Shown: positions 43,218-53,200, counted from the stretch's first letter. The stretch: 64,000 nt of DNA from Mycobacterium sp. OTB74 (GCF_029892685.1 NZ_JARXVD010000014.1:62001-126000); one strand, 5' to 3'. Program-made: numbers and translations. The notes: a model not told the origin generated them from the letters alone.

Positions 43218-46200
43218 GTGCCGACCGTATTGCTGCTATCGACGTCCGACACCGATCTGATCACCGCCCGCGCCAGTGGGGCGGACTACCGGTGGGCCAA
43301 TCCGTCACGATTGATCGACGGGGAACTGGCCGATCTGCTGGCCGGCGTGGATCTGGCGGTGGTGCGTGTCCTCGGCGGCTACCGCACCTGGCAGGACGAG
43401 ATCGGCGCGGTGCTCGCCAGTGGCATCCCCACTGTGGTGCTGTCCGGCGAGCAGTCGCCTGACGCCGAGCTGATGAGTCACTCGACCGTCCCGGCCGGTG
43501 TCGCCCTGCAAACGCACATCTACCTGGCCCAGGGGGGCGTGACCAACCTGCGTCACGCGCACTCTTTCCTCTCGGACACCCTGCTGATGACCGGATTCGG
43601 CTTCGGCAAGCCAGAGTCCACCCTCAGCTGGGGCGTGCTGGAGCGCACATCCGAGGATACGGATGGGCCGACCGTGGCCGTGCTCTACTACCGGGCCCAG
43701 CAGCTGGCCGGCAACACCACCTACATCGACGCGCTCTGCCAGGCCATCGAAACTGCAGGCGGGCGCGCGCTACCGATCTTCTGCGCGTCGCTGCGCACCG
43801 CCGAACCGGAGCTCATCGAGCTGCTGGGGACCGCTGATGCCCTGGTCACCACAGTGCTGGCGGCCGGTGGCGCAACCCCGGCGACCGCGAGCGCCGGTGG
43901 GGACGACGACAACTGGAACGTCGCGCACCTGGCTGCTCTCGACATCCCGATCCTGCAGGGCCTATGCCTGACCAGCTCGAGGGCCCAGTGGGACGAGAAC
44001 GACGACGGGCTGTCGCCCCTGGATGTCGCGTCCCAGGTCGCAGTGCCGGAATTCGACGGCCGGATCATCACCGTGCCGTTCTCGTTCAAGGAGATCGACA
44101 GCGAAGGCCTGATCTCATATGTTGCTGACTCGGAGCGCTGCGAGCGGGTGGCCCGGCTGGCCGTTCGCCATGCCCGCCTGCGGTCCATCGAGCCGGCGGA
44201 AAAGCGTGTCGCCGTGGTGTTCTCGGCCTATCCGACCAAACACGCGCGGATCGGCAATGCGGTCGGCCTGGATACCCCGGCCAGCGCGGTGGCACTGCTG
44301 CGGGCCATGCGCGACACCGGATACGTTATCGGCGACGTTCCCGGCGTCGACGCTGTCGATGGTGACGCACTGATCCATGCGCTGATCGAAAAGGGTGGTC
44401 AAGACCCGGACTGGCTTACCGCAGAAGCGTTGGCGGCCAACCCGATCCGGGTGTCAGCCAAGGACTATCGGGCCTGGTTGGCAACCTTGCCCACCGAACT
44501 CACCGACGCGGTCCAGCAGCACTGGGGACCGGCACCGGGGGAGTTGTTCGTCGACCGCTCAAGCGATCCGGACGGTGAAATCGTCATCGCGGCAATGGTT
44601 TCCGGAAATGTCGTACTTATCGTCCAACCGCCGCGCGGGTTCGGCGAGAACCCGGTGGCCATCTACCACGACCCCGATCTGCCGCCGAGTCACCACTATC
44701 TGGCTGCTTACCACTGGATCAACGCGCATTTCGGTGCCGACGTGATGATCCACCTGGGCAAGCACGGCAACCTGGAATGGCTGCCGGGCAAGACCCTCGG
44801 CATGTCCGCGGCCTGCGGGCCGGATGCCGCGCTGGGCGACCTGCCGCTGGTGTACCCGTTCCTGGTCAACGATCCGGGCGAAGGTACCCAGGCCAAACGC
44901 CGGGCGCACGCGGTGTTGGTCGATCACCTCATCCCGCCGATGGCCAGGGCTGAAAGCTACGGCGACATTGCCCGTTTGGAGCAACTGCTCGACGAGCACT
45001 CCACCATCTCCGCGCTGGATCCAGGCAAGTTGCCCGCTATCCGCCAGCAGATCTGGACGCTGATGCGGGCGGCCAAGATGGACCACGACCTGGGCCTGGA
45101 CGAGCGCCCCGACGAGGATTCGTTCGACGAGATGCTGCTGCACGTCGACGGCTGGCTGTGCGAGATCAAGGACGTTCAGATCCGCGACGGCCTGCATATC
45201 CTGGGCGCAGCGCCCAGCGGCGAGGCAGAGTTGGACCTGGTGCTGGCGATCCTGCGGGCCCGGCAGCTGTTCGGCGGCGAGCAGGCGGTGCCCGGGCTGC
45301 GGGAGGCATTGGGGCTCACCGAGGACGGTCAGGCCGACAAAGCCGCAGTGGATGCTGCCGAAGCCCGTGCCCGGGAGTTGGTGGCCGGGTTGCAGGAATC
45401 CGGTTGGGACGCAGCCTCAGTCGACGACATCACCGCCGACGCCGAAGTCGCGAAGGTCCTGCGGTTCGCTGCCGATGAAGTCGTGCCGCGACTGCGGGAA
45501 ACGGGCCGCGAGATCGACCAGATCCTGCGCGCCCTGGACGGTCGATACATCGCCGCCGGTCCGTCGGGATCGCCGCTGCGCGGGTTGGTCAACGTGCTGC
45601 CCACCGGACGCAACTTCTACTCGGTGGACCCCAAGGCTGTTCCGTCCAAGCTGGCCTGGGAAACCGGTGTAGCCATGGCGGATTCGCTGCTGGAACGGTA
45701 CCGCGCCGATTACGGGCGCTGGCCCGACTCGGTGGGACTGTCGGTGTGGGGTACCTCGGCCATGCGTACCGCTGGTGACGACATCGCCGAAGTGCTTGCA
45801 CTGCTTGGTGTTCGGCCGGTGTGGGACGACGCGTCGCGCCGCGTCGTCGGGCTGGAGCCGATCGCCCTCGATGAATTGGGTCGGCCACGGATCGACGTCA
45901 CCGTGCGCATCTCCGGATTCTTCCGCGACGCCTTCCCCCATGTGGTGACCATGCTCGACGATGCTGTGCGATTGGTTGCCGGGTTGGACGAGTCCGCCGA
46001 GGACAACTACATCCGCGCCCACTCGCAGGTCGATATCGCTGACCATGGCGATCAAAGGCGCGCCACCACGAGGATTTTCGGCTCCAAGCCAGGTACCTAC
46101 GGTGCCGGCCTGCTGCAGCTGATCGACAGCCGGAACTGGCGCGACGACGCCGATCTGGCTCAGGTGTACACGGCCTGGGGCGGCTTCGCGTACGGCCGCG

Positions 46201-46784
46201 GTCTGGACGGCGCGCCGGCCGCCGAGGATATGAATCGGCAATACCGCCGAATCTCGGTGGCCGCCAAGAACACCGACACCCGCGAGCACGACATCGCCGA
46301 CTCCGACGACTACTTTCAGTACCACGGCGGCATGGTGGCCACGGTGCGGGCGCTGACCGGCAAGGACCCGGCGGCCTATATCGGCGACAACACCCGGCCC
46401 GATGCGGTGCGCACCCGTACGTTGTCGGAGGAGACGACCCGGGTGTTCCGCGCCCGGGTGGTCAACCCTCGCTGGATGACCGCCATGCGCCGGCACGGCT
46501 ACAAAGGCGCCTTCGAGATGGCCGCCACTGTCGACTATCTGTTCGGCTACGACGCCACCGCCGGCGTGATGGCGGACTGGATGTATGAGCAGCTGACCCA
46601 GAGCTATGTGCTGGATGCGGAGAACCGCAAGTTCATGGCCGAGTCCAATCCCTGGGCCTTGCATGGCATGGCCGAGAGACTGCTGGAGGCCGCCGGCCGC
46701 GGAATGTGGGCCGAGCCGGAATCCGCAACTCTGGATGGGCTCAAGCAGGTGCTGCTGGAAACCGAAGGTGAGCTGGAGGGCTGA
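43218..46784 (+). CDS. cobN: CobN, aerobic cobaltochelatase large subunit
   Basis: A 1188-residue subunit that, with CobS and CobT, inserts cobalt into hydrogenobyrinate a,c-diamide at the cost of ATP. It is the BchH-like large subunit. GFGENPVAIYHDPDLPPSHHYLAAYHW, HLGKHGNLEWLPGKTLGMSA and NRNFYSVDPKAVPSKLAWE-type segments are signatures, as is YDATAGVMADWMYEQLTQSYVLD near the end. GTG start by alignment. It stands apart from the other cob genes but is still adjacent. No cobalamin riboswitch is evident in the 119-bp leader. Confidence 0.95.
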   Translation: MPTVLLLSTSDTDLITARASGADYRWANPSRLIDGELADLLAGVDLAVVRVLGGYRTWQDEIGAVLASGIPTVVLSGEQSPDAELMSHSTVPAGVALQTHIYLAQGGVTNLRHAHSFLSDTLLMTGFGFGKPESTLSWGVLERTSEDTDGPTVAVLYYRAQQLAGNTTYIDALCQAIETAGGRALPIFCASLRTAEPELIELLGTADALVTTVLAAGGATPATASAGGDDDNWNVAHLAALDIPILQGLCLTSSRAQWDENDDGLSPLDVASQVAVPEFDGRIITVPFSFKEIDSEGLISYVADSERCERVARLAVRHARLRSIEPAEKRVAVVFSAYPTKHARIGNAVGLDTPASAVALLRAMRDTGYVIGDVPGVDAVDGDALIHALIEKGGQDPDWLTAEALAANPIRVSAKDYRAWLATLPTELTDAVQQHWGPAPGELFVDRSSDPDGEIVIAAMVSGNVVLIVQPPRGFGENPVAIYHDPDLPPSHHYLAAYHWINAHFGADVMIHLGKHGNLEWLPGKTLGMSAACGPDAALGDLPLVYPFLVNDPGEGTQAKRRAHAVLVDHLIPPMARAESYGDIARLEQLLDEHSTISALDPGKLPAIRQQIWTLMRAAKMDHDLGLDERPDEDSFDEMLLHVDGWLCEIKDVQIRDGLHILGAAPSGEAELDLVLAILRARQLFGGEQAVPGLREALGLTEDGQADKAAVDAAEARARELVAGLQESGWDAASVDDITADAEVAKVLRFAADEVVPRLRETGREIDQILRALDGRYIAAGPSGSPLRGLVNVLPTGRNFYSVDPKAVPSKLAWETGVAMADSLLERYRADYGRWPDSVGLSVWGTSAMRTAGDDIAEVLALLGVRPVWDDASRRVVGLEPIALDELGRPRIDVTVRISGFFRDAFPHVVTMLDDAVRLVAGLDESAEDNYIRAHSQVDIADHGDQRRATTRIFGSKPGTYGAGLLQLIDSRNWRDDADLAQVYTAWGGFAYGRGLDGAPAAEDMNRQYRRISVAAKNTDTREHDIADSDDYFQYHGGMVATVRALTGKDPAAYIGDNTRPDAVRTRTLSEETTRVFRARVVNPRWMTAMRRHGYKGAFEMAATVDYLFGYDATAGVMADWMYEQLTQSYVLDAENRKFMAESNPWALHGMAERLLEAAGRGMWAEPESATLDGLKQVLLETEGELEG

Positions 46785-46804
46785 CGCTGGATTAGTCTGG
46801 CGCC

Positions 46805-47185
46805 ATGGCTCTCACCTTTGCCGACGTCGCCAAGGCCAACTACATCCTGCTGACCACCTTCACCAAGGACGGCCGTCCGAAGCCCACCGCAATCTGGGCG
46901 GTACCCGATGGCGAGCGGCTGCTGGTCATCACCGAGTCGAAGTCCTGGAAGGTCAAGCGTATCCGCAACACCCCGCGGGTGACCGTTGCCAAGTGCGATA
47001 TGCGCGGTAACCCGAAGAGCGAGGCGGTGGAGGCCACGGCAACGATCCTGGACCAGTCGCAGTTGGGCACCGTGTACGACGGTATCGGCAAGCGCTACGG
47101 GCTGATCGGCAAGACGTTCAACTTCTTTTCCAAGATGCGCGGCGGAATGCAGAACAACCTCGCTCTGGAGCTACGGGCAGCATAG
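46805..47185 (+). CDS. PPOX-class F420-dependent oxidoreductase (Rv2061c-like)
   Basis: A 126-residue split-barrel protein. FADVAKANYILLTTFTKDGRPKPTAIWAVPDGERLLVITESKSWKVKRIRNTPRVTVAKCDMRGNPK fits the PPOX/F420-binding family, in which Lys and Arg of the KVKRIRN segment contact the cofactor phosphate. It lies 20 bp after cobN and overlaps purU by one base (TAGTG), so these three are probably one transcript. Confidence 0.88.
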   Translation: MALTFADVAKANYILLTTFTKDGRPKPTAIWAVPDGERLLVITESKSWKVKRIRNTPRVTVAKCDMRGNPKSEAVEATATILDQSQLGTVYDGIGKRYGLIGKTFNFFSKMRGGMQNNLALELRAA

Positions 47186-48075
47186 TGAGTGGCTTTCCCG
47201 CCGGCGCGCCAAAGTTGCCGCGTCACAAGGACATCGGACGGCTACTGCTCAGCTGTCCGGACCGTCGCGGCGTCATTGCAGCGGTGTCGACATTCCTGAC
47301 CAAAGCCGGCACCAACATCATTTCGCTGGATCAGCATTCCACCCAGCCCGAAGACGGAATGTTCCTGCAGCGCACAGTCTTCCATCTGCCCGGTCTGGCC
47401 GCCGCGCAGCCGGACCTGGAGCGCGAGTTTGCGGCGGTAGCAGAAGAATTCGGCATGGAATATCGGTTCACCGACGCCGCCAAGCCCAAGCGGGTGGCCA
47501 TCATGGCCTCCACCGCCGACCACTGCCTGCTGGACCTGTTGTGGCGCAACCGACGTGGCGAACTCGACATGACGGTGGTCATGGTCATCTCCAACCACGC
47601 CGATCTGGCCGAGCAGGTCCGCGCTTTCGGGGTGCCATTCGTCCACATCCCGGCCAACCGGGATATCAGGGAGCAAGCGGAGCAACGCCAGCTCGAATTG
47701 CTCAAAGGCAACGTCGATCTGGTGGTGCTGGCTCGCTACATGCAGATCATCACCCCGAAATTCCTGGCTGCCATCGACTGCCCGCTGATCAACATCCACC
47801 ACTCGTTCCTGCCGGCGTTCATCGGCGCCACGCCGTACCGGCGGGCCAAGGAACGCGGCGTGAAGTTGGTAGGCGCCACGGCGCACTACGTCACCGAGGA
47901 CCTGGACGAGGGCCCGATCATCGAACAGGACGTGGTCCGGGTGGACCATGCTGATTCAGTCGAGGATTTGGTGCGTCTGGGCGCCGACGTGGAACGGGCA
48001 GTGCTGTCCCGAGCGGTGCTGTGGCATTGCCAGGACCGCATTCTTCGCAACGGTAACGAAACCGTCATTTTCTGA
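47185..48075 (+). CDS. purU: PurU, formyltetrahydrofolate deformylase
   Basis: A 296-residue enzyme that hydrolyses 10-formyl-THF to THF and formate, balancing one-carbon pools. An N-terminal ACT domain (LLLSCPDRRGVIAAVSTFLTKAGTNIISLDQHS) senses amino-acid effectors and the C-terminal GART-like catalytic domain carries NIHHSFLPAFIGATPYRRAKERGVKLVGATAHYVTEDLDEGPIIEQ with the catalytic Asn, His and Asp. GTG start overlaps the upstream stop by one base. Confidence 0.95.
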   Translation: MSGFPAGAPKLPRHKDIGRLLLSCPDRRGVIAAVSTFLTKAGTNIISLDQHSTQPEDGMFLQRTVFHLPGLAAAQPDLEREFAAVAEEFGMEYRFTDAAKPKRVAIMASTADHCLLDLLWRNRRGELDMTVVMVISNHADLAEQVRAFGVPFVHIPANRDIREQAEQRQLELLKGNVDLVVLARYMQIITPKFLAAIDCPLINIHHSFLPAFIGATPYRRAKERGVKLVGATAHYVTEDLDEGPIIEQDVVRVDHADSVEDLVRLGADVERAVLSRAVLWHCQDRILRNGNETVIF

Positions 48076-48117
48076 CCGAACCGGAACGCGCGGGCGGTTT
48101 CGTACGTTGTTCTGGGC

Positions 48118-48609
48118 ATGGCTACCCGACTGTTTCTGGTCTATGCGCTGATCGAGATTGCGGTTCTCGCGGTCTTGGCGTCGACCATCGGCGTTGGCTG
48201 GACGCTGCTGGCGTTGCTGGCGACGTTCGCGGCGGGGCTTGCGATCGCCGGTGCACAGATCACCCGGCATGTCGGCCGGTTGCAGGACGCGTTGAGCGCT
48301 CGCACCGGTGACCAGGCATTACTCACCGACAGTGTGCTGGTGGCCTTGGGCACGCTGCTGGTGGTGCTGCCCGGTGTGGCCAGCACGGTGGTAGGGGCAC
48401 TGATGTTGCTGCCGCCGACGCGGGCGCTCATCCGGCCGGCCGCCAAGGCGGTGTTGAGCCGTCAGTTGGGCGGGCCGATGAATTACCCGACCGAGGTGAT
48501 CTATATCAACCACGATGAGCGCTATCGGGGTCGCGGCGACTACATCGACGGTGAAGTGATCGACGTGATCGACAGCGAACCGGTTGCGGTGCGACGTCAG
48601 GCTGGCTGA
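48118..48609 (+). CDS. fxsA: FxsA family membrane protein
   Basis: A 163-residue protein with three to four membrane helices (LFLVYALIEIAVLAVLAST, GWTLLALLATFAAGLAIAG and DSVLVALGTLLVVLPGVASTVVGALMLLPPTRALIRP). RHVGRLQDALSARTGDQALLTDSV joins them. The family is named after E. coli FxsA (suppressor of F exclusion of phage T7). Position matches Rv2053c. Cellular role in mycobacteria unknown. Confidence 0.9.
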   Translation: MATRLFLVYALIEIAVLAVLASTIGVGWTLLALLATFAAGLAIAGAQITRHVGRLQDALSARTGDQALLTDSVLVALGTLLVVLPGVASTVVGALMLLPPTRALIRPAAKAVLSRQLGGPMNYPTEVIYINHDERYRGRGDYIDGEVIDVIDSEPVAVRRQAG

Positions 48610-48630
48610 ACGGACTAACCTGTCACTTTC

Positions 48631-50235
48631 GTGACGACACTGATGCTCAATGGCCGGGTGCACAGTCCGGCTGCGCCCGATGCGACCGCCCTGGCAGTAC
48701 GCGACGGGCTGGTGGTCTGGCTCGGCTCTGACGACATCGGGCGGGCCCAGTTTCCGGACGCCATCGTTAACGACCTCGAGGGCGCCTTCATTGCCCCGGC
48801 ATTCGTCGACAGTCACGTCCACCTCACCGCCACCGGGCTGAACGTCACCGGTCTGGATCTGCGGTCGGTCACGTCGTTGGAGCAGTTGCTGACACGGCTC
48901 GTGCAGTACGCCGCGAGCCAGCCGGACGGCATCATCTGGGGCCACGGCTGGGACGAGTCGGGCTGGCCGGTCAAAACCCCGCCGACCACTGCCGACCTGG
49001 ACCGCGTCCTCGACGGCCGGCCGGCGTACCTGGCCCGGGTCGACGTGCATTCGGCAGCCGCGTCGACGGCGTTACGCCGATTGGTGCCGGAACTGGTTGG
49101 AGCGGAGGGCTTTTCGGAGCAGGCACCGTTGACCGCCGATGCGCATCATCGAGTGCGGGCCGCGGCCCGGGACCTGCTCAGCCCAACTCAGCGCCGCGCT
49201 GCGCAGGCAGCCGCGCTCGATTTGGCCGCGCGCAACGGCATCGTCGCGGTGCACGAGTGTGCGGGACCCGACATCGGCGGAGCGGACGACTGGGCCGACC
49301 TGAGCTCTACGGAGCACGGTGTCGAGATCGTCGGTTACTGGGGCGAGGCCGTCAGCACCGCCGCACAGGCGCGGAGCCTGCTCGAGCAGACGGGCGCCCG
49401 TGGCCTGGCCGGCGACCTCTTCATCGACGGCGCGCTGGGCTCACGTACTGCTTGGCTGAAGCAGCCCTACGCCGACGCCCCGCACTGCTGCGGCAACCGC
49501 TATCTGGACGTCGATGCGGTGACAGCACACTTGCTGGCCTGTACCGAGGCCGGGGTCACCGCCGGATTCCATGTCATCGGTGATGCGGCCGTCGACGTGG
49601 TGGTGCGCGCGTTCGCTCAGGCCGTGTCCTCCTTCGGTGCACCCACTGTGGCACGGTGCGGTCATCGGCTGGAACACCTCGAGATGGTTGACGACGAGCA
49701 GGCTCGGCAACTCGGAGCGTGGGGCGTGGTGGCCAGCATGCAGCCGAACTTCGATGCGCTCTGGGGCGGTACGGACAGCATGTACGCCCAGCGGCTCGGT
49801 ATTGATCGAGCGCTCAAATTGAACCCGTTTGCGCTGTTAGCATCAGCAGGCGTGCCTCTCGCGTTCGGCTCTGACAGTCCCGTCACCAGCATGAATCCGT
49901 GGGGATCAGTGCGAGCCGCGACTTTGCATCAGACTCCGGGCAGCGCTATCTCGGCGCGGTCGGCGTTCCTGGCCGCCACCCGCGGGGCATGGCGGGCCGG
50001 CGGCGTCCGCGACGGGATGACCGGCACCCTGGTCCCCGGCGCCCCTGCGTCGTACGCGGTATGGCGGGTGCCCGGGGGTGCCGAGGCTCTGGACGTCACC
50101 GCGCCGGCCGACGCGGTGCAGCGCTGGTCCACCGATCCGCGGTCCCGGGTGCCGGCCCTGCCGCCGCTGGGGCCCGACGACGACTTGCCCACTTGCGTGC
50201 GAACCGTCCGCTGCGGCGAGGTAATTCATGGTTGA
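48631..50235 (+). CDS. Amidohydrolase family 3 (YtcJ-like) protein
   Basis: A 534-residue metal-dependent hydrolase. The HxH motif appears as FVDSHVHLTATG, the later metal His as HVIGDAAVDVVV and the catalytic Asp as LAFGSDSPVTSMNPW. The C-terminal part has the typical AFLAATRGAWRAGGVRDGMTGTLVPGAPASYAVW. Substrate unknown; the family acts on amides, including N-substituted formamides. GTG start 21 bp after fxsA. The end overlaps lnt by 8 nt, matching the Rv2052c-Rv2051c order. Confidence 0.85.
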   Translation: MTTLMLNGRVHSPAAPDATALAVRDGLVVWLGSDDIGRAQFPDAIVNDLEGAFIAPAFVDSHVHLTATGLNVTGLDLRSVTSLEQLLTRLVQYAASQPDGIIWGHGWDESGWPVKTPPTTADLDRVLDGRPAYLARVDVHSAAASTALRRLVPELVGAEGFSEQAPLTADAHHRVRAAARDLLSPTQRRAAQAAALDLAARNGIVAVHECAGPDIGGADDWADLSSTEHGVEIVGYWGEAVSTAAQARSLLEQTGARGLAGDLFIDGALGSRTAWLKQPYADAPHCCGNRYLDVDAVTAHLLACTEAGVTAGFHVIGDAAVDVVVRAFAQAVSSFGAPTVARCGHRLEHLEMVDDEQARQLGAWGVVASMQPNFDALWGGTDSMYAQRLGIDRALKLNPFALLASAGVPLAFGSDSPVTSMNPWGSVRAATLHQTPGSAISARSAFLAATRGAWRAGGVRDGMTGTLVPGAPASYAVWRVPGGAEALDVTAPADAVQRWSTDPRSRVPALPPLGPDDDLPTCVRTVRCGEVIHG

Positions 50236-51970
50236 TGACGGCGTGACCGAAGCCGATGTGGCGGATTTCACGGACGACCCGGCGCCGGCCGGTCCGGGTC
50301 TTGGGCAGCGCATGCTGGTCGCGGCGAAGCGGTTCTTCGAGCCCCGGCTGATGCGCTTGGCGGCGGCGATCGCCGCGGGCCTGCTGTTGTATGCGGCGTT
50401 CCCCCCGATGGGCTACTGGTACCTGGCGTTCCCGGCAATGGCCTTGCTGGGCTGGGTTCTGGTGCACGAAAAGACAACACCGGCAGGCAGTTTCGGTTAC
50501 GGAATGCTGACCGGGCTGGTGTTCCACGTGTTTTTGCTGCCGTGGATCAGCGCTCTGGTGGGTCCGGTGCCCTGGCTACTGCTGGCGGCGTTGGAGGCAC
50601 TGTTCACGGGATTTTTCGGGCTGATGGCGGCGCTGGTGCGCACCTTGCCGGGTTGGCCGGTGTGGTTCGCCGGCCTGTGGTTGTTGGCTGAGTGGGCCAA
50701 GTCGACAGTGCCGTTCGGTGGCTTTCCGTGGGGCGTGGTGGGTTTCAGCCAGGTCAACGGTCCACTGTTGGCGCTGGCCCGGTACGGCGGTGCGCCGCTG
50801 TTGTCTTTCGCGGTGGCACTGGTCGGCTTCGGGCTGACGGCACTGGTGCTCGAGACGGTCGAGAGGTTGCGCCATGACCACCGCACCGGTGCCGCGGCGC
50901 CGTCCGAAGCGGTAATCCCGGGTGTGAGCGTTGCGTTGGTGCTGTTGTTGGCGGGCCTGGCCTGGCCTGCGGTGCGCCAGGCGGGTTCGGGGGCCAGCGA
51001 CGAACCGCCCGTCACGGTCGCCGCGGTTCAGGGCAACGTGCCGAGGTTGGGGCTGGATTTCAACGCCCAACGGCGTGCAGTGCTGGACAACCACGTGCAC
51101 GAGACCATGCAACTGGCCGATGACGTCCGCGCCGGTCGCGCCCATCAACCAGCGGTGGTGATCTGGCCGGAGAACTCTTCGGACATCGATCCACTGACAA
51201 ATCTCGATGCAGCGCAAGAGATTTCAGCGGCTTCCTTGGCCATTCACGCGCCGATTCTGGTCGGTACCGTGTTGGCCGCACCGCACTATTCACCGGATAA
51301 CCCGGCGACCACCAACTCGGTGATCGTCTGGGACGGCACCAACGGGCCGGGGGAGCGGCACGACAAGGCGATCGTGCAGCCCTTCGGTGAATATCTGCCG
51401 TGGCGCGGGTTCTTCAAGCATTTGTCGTCATATGCCGATAGGGCGGGCTACTTCGTTCCGGGACACGGCAACGGTGTGGTCACCGCGGCCGGGGTGCCCA
51501 TCGGCGTGACCACCTGCTGGGAGGTCATCTTCGATCGCGCGCCGCGGCAGGCGGTGCTCAACGGCGCCCAGCTGCTGGCGGTGCCGACCAACAACGCAAC
51601 CTTCGACGAGTCGATGAGCGCGCAGCAGCTGGCGTTCGCCCGGCTCCGTGCCGTCGAGCACGACCGTTATGTGGTCGTCGCCGGGACTACCGGAATCAGT
51701 GCCGTGATCGCGCCCGACGGCCGTGAGATCGCGCGGACGGCGTTCTTCGAGCCCGCCTACCTGGACAAACAGGTGCGGTTGAAGACGGAGCTGACTCCGG
51801 CGACGCAATGGGGGCCGATCGTCAACGGATTGCTGATCGCGGTGGGTGCGGGGGGTCTGCTGGCGGCCATGGTGCACAACATGCTGCAGAATGGGATGTT
51901 CGTGCGTCGCTACAGGGCGGACGCGGCAGGCCGTGCAGGCATAGAAGAAGACAACGAAGAGGGGCAATGA
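50228..51970 (+). CDS. lnt: Lnt, apolipoprotein N-acyltransferase
   Basis: A 580-residue membrane enzyme that adds the third acyl chain to lipoproteins. Several helices form the N-terminal half (e.g. LAAAIAAGLLLYAAFPPMGYWYLAFPAMALLG) and the nitrilase-like catalytic domain follows, with Glu in VIWPENSSD, Lys in HDKAIVQPFGEYLPW and Cys in GVTTCWEVIFD. In M. tuberculosis this domain is fused to Ppm1; here it is separate, with a 4-nt ATGA overlap to ppm1. A C-terminal helix and charged tail end the protein. Confidence 0.93.
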   Translation: MVDDGVTEADVADFTDDPAPAGPGLGQRMLVAAKRFFEPRLMRLAAAIAAGLLLYAAFPPMGYWYLAFPAMALLGWVLVHEKTTPAGSFGYGMLTGLVFHVFLLPWISALVGPVPWLLLAALEALFTGFFGLMAALVRTLPGWPVWFAGLWLLAEWAKSTVPFGGFPWGVVGFSQVNGPLLALARYGGAPLLSFAVALVGFGLTALVLETVERLRHDHRTGAAAPSEAVIPGVSVALVLLLAGLAWPAVRQAGSGASDEPPVTVAAVQGNVPRLGLDFNAQRRAVLDNHVHETMQLADDVRAGRAHQPAVVIWPENSSDIDPLTNLDAAQEISAASLAIHAPILVGTVLAAPHYSPDNPATTNSVIVWDGTNGPGERHDKAIVQPFGEYLPWRGFFKHLSSYADRAGYFVPGHGNGVVTAAGVPIGVTTCWEVIFDRAPRQAVLNGAQLLAVPTNNATFDESMSAQQLAFARLRAVEHDRYVVVAGTTGISAVIAPDGREIARTAFFEPAYLDKQVRLKTELTPATQWGPIVNGLLIAVGAGGLLAAMVHNMLQNGMFVRRYRADAAGRAGIEEDNEEGQ

Positions 51971-52728
51971 CCATGGGTGGCGACCGTCCGAGTCAGCGCA
52001 CGCTGGTCATTATTCCGACCTACAACGAGCGGGAGAATCTGCCGCTCATCGTGGGCCGCGTCCACGCCGCTCGGCCCGACGTGCACATCCTGGTGGTCGA
52101 CGACGGCAGCCCCGACGGCACCGGACAGTTGGCCGACGAGCTGTCGCTCGCCGATCCGGACCGCCTGCACGTCATGCATCGCCCAGGCAAAGGCGGGTTG
52201 GGCGCGGCGTACATCGAGGGATTCGGTTGGGGCCTGAGTCGTGGATACCACGTCCTGGTGGAGATGGATGCCGACGGCAGCCACGCCCCCGAGGAGCTGT
52301 ACCGGCTACTGGACGCCGTTGATGGCGGGGCTGATCTGGCCATCGGTTCGCGGTATGTGCCCGGCGGGACCGTGCGCAACTGGCCGCACCGTCGACTGGT
52401 CCTGTCGCGCACCGCCAATACCTATTCACGCGTGCTGTTGGGCGTGGACATCCACGACATCACCGCCGGCTACCGCGCATACCGGCGCGGCGTGCTGGAG
52501 AAGATCGGCCTCGATGACGTCGATTCCAAGGGTTACTGCTTCCAGATCGACCTGACCTGGCGCGCCATCAACGCCGGCTTCAAGGTGGTCGAGGTGCCGA
52601 TCACCTTCACTGAGCGCGAACTCGGTGTGTCGAAGATGAGCGGCTCGAACATTCGTGAGGCCATGTCGCAGGTCGCGAAGTGGGGTATCCAGGGCCGGCT
52701 TGACCGCGCCCGTGGCATCTCCCGCTAG
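51967..52728 (+). CDS. ppm1: Ppm1, polyprenol-phosphate-mannose synthase
   Basis: A 253-residue family 2 glycosyltransferase making decaprenyl-phosphate-mannose for lipomannan, LAM and protein mannosylation. LVIIPTYNERENLPLIV, VVDDGSPDGTGQLADEL and EMDADGSHAPEEL are the nucleotide-sugar and metal (DxD) motifs, and KGYCFQIDLTWRAINAGFKVVEVPITFTERELGVSKMSG the acceptor side. The catalytic domain has no membrane helix, so it would rely on Lnt as membrane partner. Followed by the bidirectional terminator at 52822-52847. Confidence 0.95.
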   Translation: MTMGGDRPSQRTLVIIPTYNERENLPLIVGRVHAARPDVHILVVDDGSPDGTGQLADELSLADPDRLHVMHRPGKGGLGAAYIEGFGWGLSRGYHVLVEMDADGSHAPEELYRLLDAVDGGADLAIGSRYVPGGTVRNWPHRRLVLSRTANTYSRVLLGVDIHDITAGYRAYRRGVLEKIGLDDVDSKGYCFQIDLTWRAINAGFKVVEVPITFTERELGVSKMSGSNIREAMSQVAKWGIQGRLDRARGISR

Positions 52729-52821
52729 TTCGCGCCGAAACCGACAAACGGGCCGCAAAGCACGAGGGCAAGCGGCAAAAACGTCGATCTGGGCACGCTT
52801 GCCGTGCATCCGTGAGCAATA

Positions 52822-52847
52822 AAAAACCCCGCATGTGCGGGGTTTTT
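52822..52847. terminator. Bidirectional terminator between ppm1 and rbpA
   Basis: AAAAACCCCGCA (52822-52833), loop TG, TGCGGGGTTTTT (52836-52847). The stem is GC-rich with poly-A on one side and poly-T on the other, so it works as a rho-independent terminator for both convergent genes. Confidence 0.92.
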
Positions 52848-52861
52848 CTATTGCCAGGGGA

Positions 52862-53200
52862 TCAGTTGCCGCGACGGCGGGTCTTGATCAGCTCCAGGCG
52901 CTCTTTGAGCAGCTCTTCGAGCTCTACGACCGAACGGCGCTCCAGCAGCATGTCCCAGTGGGTACGCGGCGGCTTGACCTTCTTGGGCTCGGGGGCGTTG
53001 CCCTCGATCAGGGTGCCCTCCATGCCGTTGCGGCAGGCCCAGGTGCCTGGGATCTCCGCATCGTCGGCGAACGGAACCTCGAATTCCTCGCCGTTGTCGG
53101 TGCGGTAGCGGGCCACCTGACGCGGTGCCAGGTCATGGTTACGGTCGGTCTCGTAGCTCACGGCTCCGAGGCGACTGCCTCTCAGGACGCGATCAGCCAT
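52862..53200 (-). CDS. rbpA: RbpA, RNA polymerase-binding transcription activator
   Basis: A 112-residue essential actinobacterial factor that stabilises open complexes with sigma-A/B. MADRVLRGSRLGAVSYETDRNHDLAPRQVARYRTDNGEEFEVPFADDAEIP is the N-terminal and core barrel domain, WACRNGMEG the degraded zinc-binding region and VELEELLKERLELIKTRR the sigma-interacting helix. AAGGAG lies 9 nt upstream of the ATG at 53200, which excludes the longer open frame. Confidence 0.97.
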   Translation of the reverse strand: MADRVLRGSRLGAVSYETDRNHDLAPRQVARYRTDNGEEFEVPFADDAEIPGTWACRNGMEGTLIEGNAPEPKKVKPPRTHWDMLLERRSVVELEELLKERLELIKTRRRGN

